Of a stretch of 64,000 nt of DNA, positions 56,981 through 64,000 are shown piece after piece. The stretch lies in the NCBI GenBank assembly GCA_964019415.1, contig OZ025877.1:6258185-6322184 (forward strand), read 5' to 3'. Made by a program: the position numbers and the translations under genes. How positions within the stretch are numbered: position 1 is the stretch's first letter; every line of letters starts with the position of its first letter. This stretch comes from Ianthella basta. Taxonomy: Eukaryota; Porifera; Demospongiae; Verongiida; Ianthellidae. The notes under the pieces were generated by a model. It had not been told where the DNA came from. It saw only the letters and a program-made list of their open reading frames with translations, and made no database searches.

Positions 56981-58152
56981 GGTGTGACGATATAACCCTT
57001 AGCTATAGACATCCTAAAAAAGTGAATAAAAACACATATATGGTGAGCCCTTTCACGATAATGTTTCCTATTGTGATACCCTTGGGTGAAAAATGATGGG
57101 GCCAATGAGCAGTATAGGAACCCATCACTGTCTCTATGCTGGGCCAAAATGTTTCTCTAGGCTCTCCGTGCAGCAGCCCTCTAGGGCTATGCAGTCTTAC
57201 AGAGTACAAGTAGCTGAAAAGTATGACGCAGACTCTATAATTATGACAAACACACCGTCAGACACGGTAAGATTTGTGGCAAATGATGGGAAGATGAGGC
57301 AACAATGGCACACAATACAGTACACGCGCAAGTATCTAAGTATGAGGAATAGGCTGTCCTTTACACATAGGTGCCAACAATTCTGGAGCAACACACCATT
57401 TACGTACTTCAAACGTGAACGTGACCAGTATTCCACTTTCACGGTTGAAGCGTCTCACAATGTGCACTGTCCAACAGTGGCATTGTTCTGTTGAATGACA
57501 CTCAAAAAATCTTTTCCACTACATACCTAACAATGACACCTCCATCACTTCATCAGCATTACATAAGCACGTAAACATGTTTCTTTGATCCGACAACCAT
57601 CCTCACCAGCACACTTACATCTGACGTTTTGCCCCCTCCTGCTGTTGCACCACAGCTGTAACACAGAACAGATTCAACTCATTGGTGAGCCTATTTAAAC
57701 TCTGGGGCCAATAACACGGTCTCATATATGGTTGCAGGAAACATTTAATACAATATCCTGTGTGCTGTAAGCACTCCTACGTATGTTTAAAGATATTCGT
57801 TCCACGAGAGTGTTTCAAGAGTGGTTTGGTGGTCCTTGCATTACTTAGCTATGAAGGCCCCACCCCCTACCCAGCGAGGGTATGGTTATTCGGGTATATA
57901 CGCGTCCGTGACTGTTCGGATGAAGAGATAACACAGCGCCGTCTCTTATGACTGAGCCAACAGAGAAGAGATCGTGTCATTCATATCTTTCACTTAATAT
58001 AACTTGACTCACCAAAATACGTAACCTCTCCAGCGACTCTTGCTATAAACGGGAAAGAAGAAGTGGACACTTCCACACCACAAACAGCCATTTTTGCTGT
58101 GTGGGTTAAGGTTAATCATGAGATTTCTTATGAGATTCATTGTTCAGCAGAA
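56981..58152. other. Divergent intergenic region HMG20-like / RAB28
   Basis: 1.17 kb between start codons. Short open frames on both strands (for example 57093-57494 plus) show no family resemblance. No array or clear inverted repeat. Expected to hold both promoters. Confidence 0.5.
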
Positions 58153-63716
<5,564 letters not shown>

Positions 63717-63718
63717 GT

Positions 63719-63758
<40 letters not shown>
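63717..63758. repeat. (GT)n starting at a donor
   Basis: RAB28 exon 5 ends ATCAG and the intron reads gtaa(GT)n. Confidence 0.95.
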
Positions 63759-63761
<3 letters not shown>

Positions 63762-63861
63762 TGCTCTCATTTCTAGCATAGGCCATGTGCACCTGGAGAT
63801 GCAGGCATGTCACAACATGCAGGGGAAGTTAATGAGCTTTGAGCGCAGTACTGACTTCAGT

Positions 63862-63909
63862 GGGATACAAGACGTTTCGATCCGTAGATCTTCATCAGGT
63901 GTAATACAA
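63862..63909 (-). ncRNA. Hammerhead ribozyme-like motif of Penelope type
   Basis: Minus strand reads CTGATGA, then GATC-TACG-GATC (4-bp stem II with a UACG loop), then GAAACGTC: the full hammerhead core with a palindromic ACGU in place of stem III, as described for Penelope-like retroelements. Partial stem I pairing (TACA with TGTA) flanks it. No reverse transcriptase is seen before the window ends. Confidence 0.6.
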
Positions 63910-63935
63910 AACTTAGGGAAGCGCGACATTAAATA

Positions 63936-64000
63936 AGGGTGGGTGTGTCATTGAGTGTCAAAAGTTTGGCGGGGGGTGATGTAATGGGTGCCCCGCCAAA
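63936..64000. other. Short inverted TTTGGCGGGG / CCCCGCCAAA pair at the window end
   Basis: TTTGGCGGGG (from about 63964) and CCCCGCCAAA at the last bases form a 10-bp inverted pair; possibly a small mobile element cut by the window edge. Confidence 0.4.

Noticed and set aside
57093..57494. 133-codon plus-strand frame between HMG20-like and RAB28
   Set aside because: Overlapped by a minus-strand frame, no motif or splice support. Left as intergenic.

Overview
The window is eukaryotic and animal. It holds seven protein-coding genes with metazoan-type products, GT-AG introns and heavy transposon and tandem-repeat content. Five are intron-rich, one (BOD1/Shg1-like) has two introns, and one (HMG20-like) is a single open exon. 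The gene set (adducin, LST2/ZFYVE28, an ENPP-type ectophosphodiesterase, homocysteine S-methyltransferase, a BOD1/Shg1-like protein, an HMG20-like protein, RAB28) is compatible with a sponge or another early-branching marine invertebrate. The compact head-to-head gene spacing also fits, but the species cannot be fixed from sequence alone. There are two 200-N assembly gaps.

Layout: 452-5611 (-) 5' part of an adducin gene, running off the left edge; 5809-13658 (+) LST2/ZFYVE28, complete; 14242-46686 (-) an ENPP ectonucleotide pyrophosphatase/phosphodiesterase gene of about 32 kb in 28 reconstructed exons; 46882-52233 (+) homocysteine S-methyltransferase in 9 exons; 52410-54153 (+) BOD1/Shg1-like; 54587-56980 (-) an HMG20-like HMG-box protein in one open exon; 58153 to the right edge (+) RAB28, 5' part. 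I read the exons by eye from splice sites, phase continuity and family similarity. The reconstructed coding totals are multiples of three for every gene that is complete here.

Two gene pairs are divergent with about 195 bp between start codons (adducin/LST2 and ENPP/methyltransferase). In the second pair a 110-bp inverted-repeat element fills more than half of the shared promoter.

The most unusual feature is the state of the introns. Tandem arrays make up roughly 13 kb of the 32-kb ENPP gene by my reading. Many start at or within a few tens of bases of a 5' splice site, or form very long polypyrimidine blocks that abut a 3' splice site. Two arrays (17441-18718 and 51268-51778) have monomers that themselves carry the adjacent gene's 5' splice-site sequence. 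The largest intron (29355-42474) is an 18-bp minisatellite split by a 7.1-kb block that holds a LINE reverse transcriptase, an intact-looking 1,033-aa reverse transcriptase with a C-terminal restriction-like endonuclease, and tandem promoter-like monomers. Other mobile DNA includes a 723-bp Mutator-like element carrying a RecQ-type helicase fragment, its 109-bp derivative, a hAT-like element, mariner/pogo-like MITEs and Penelope-type fragments with hammerhead-like cores.
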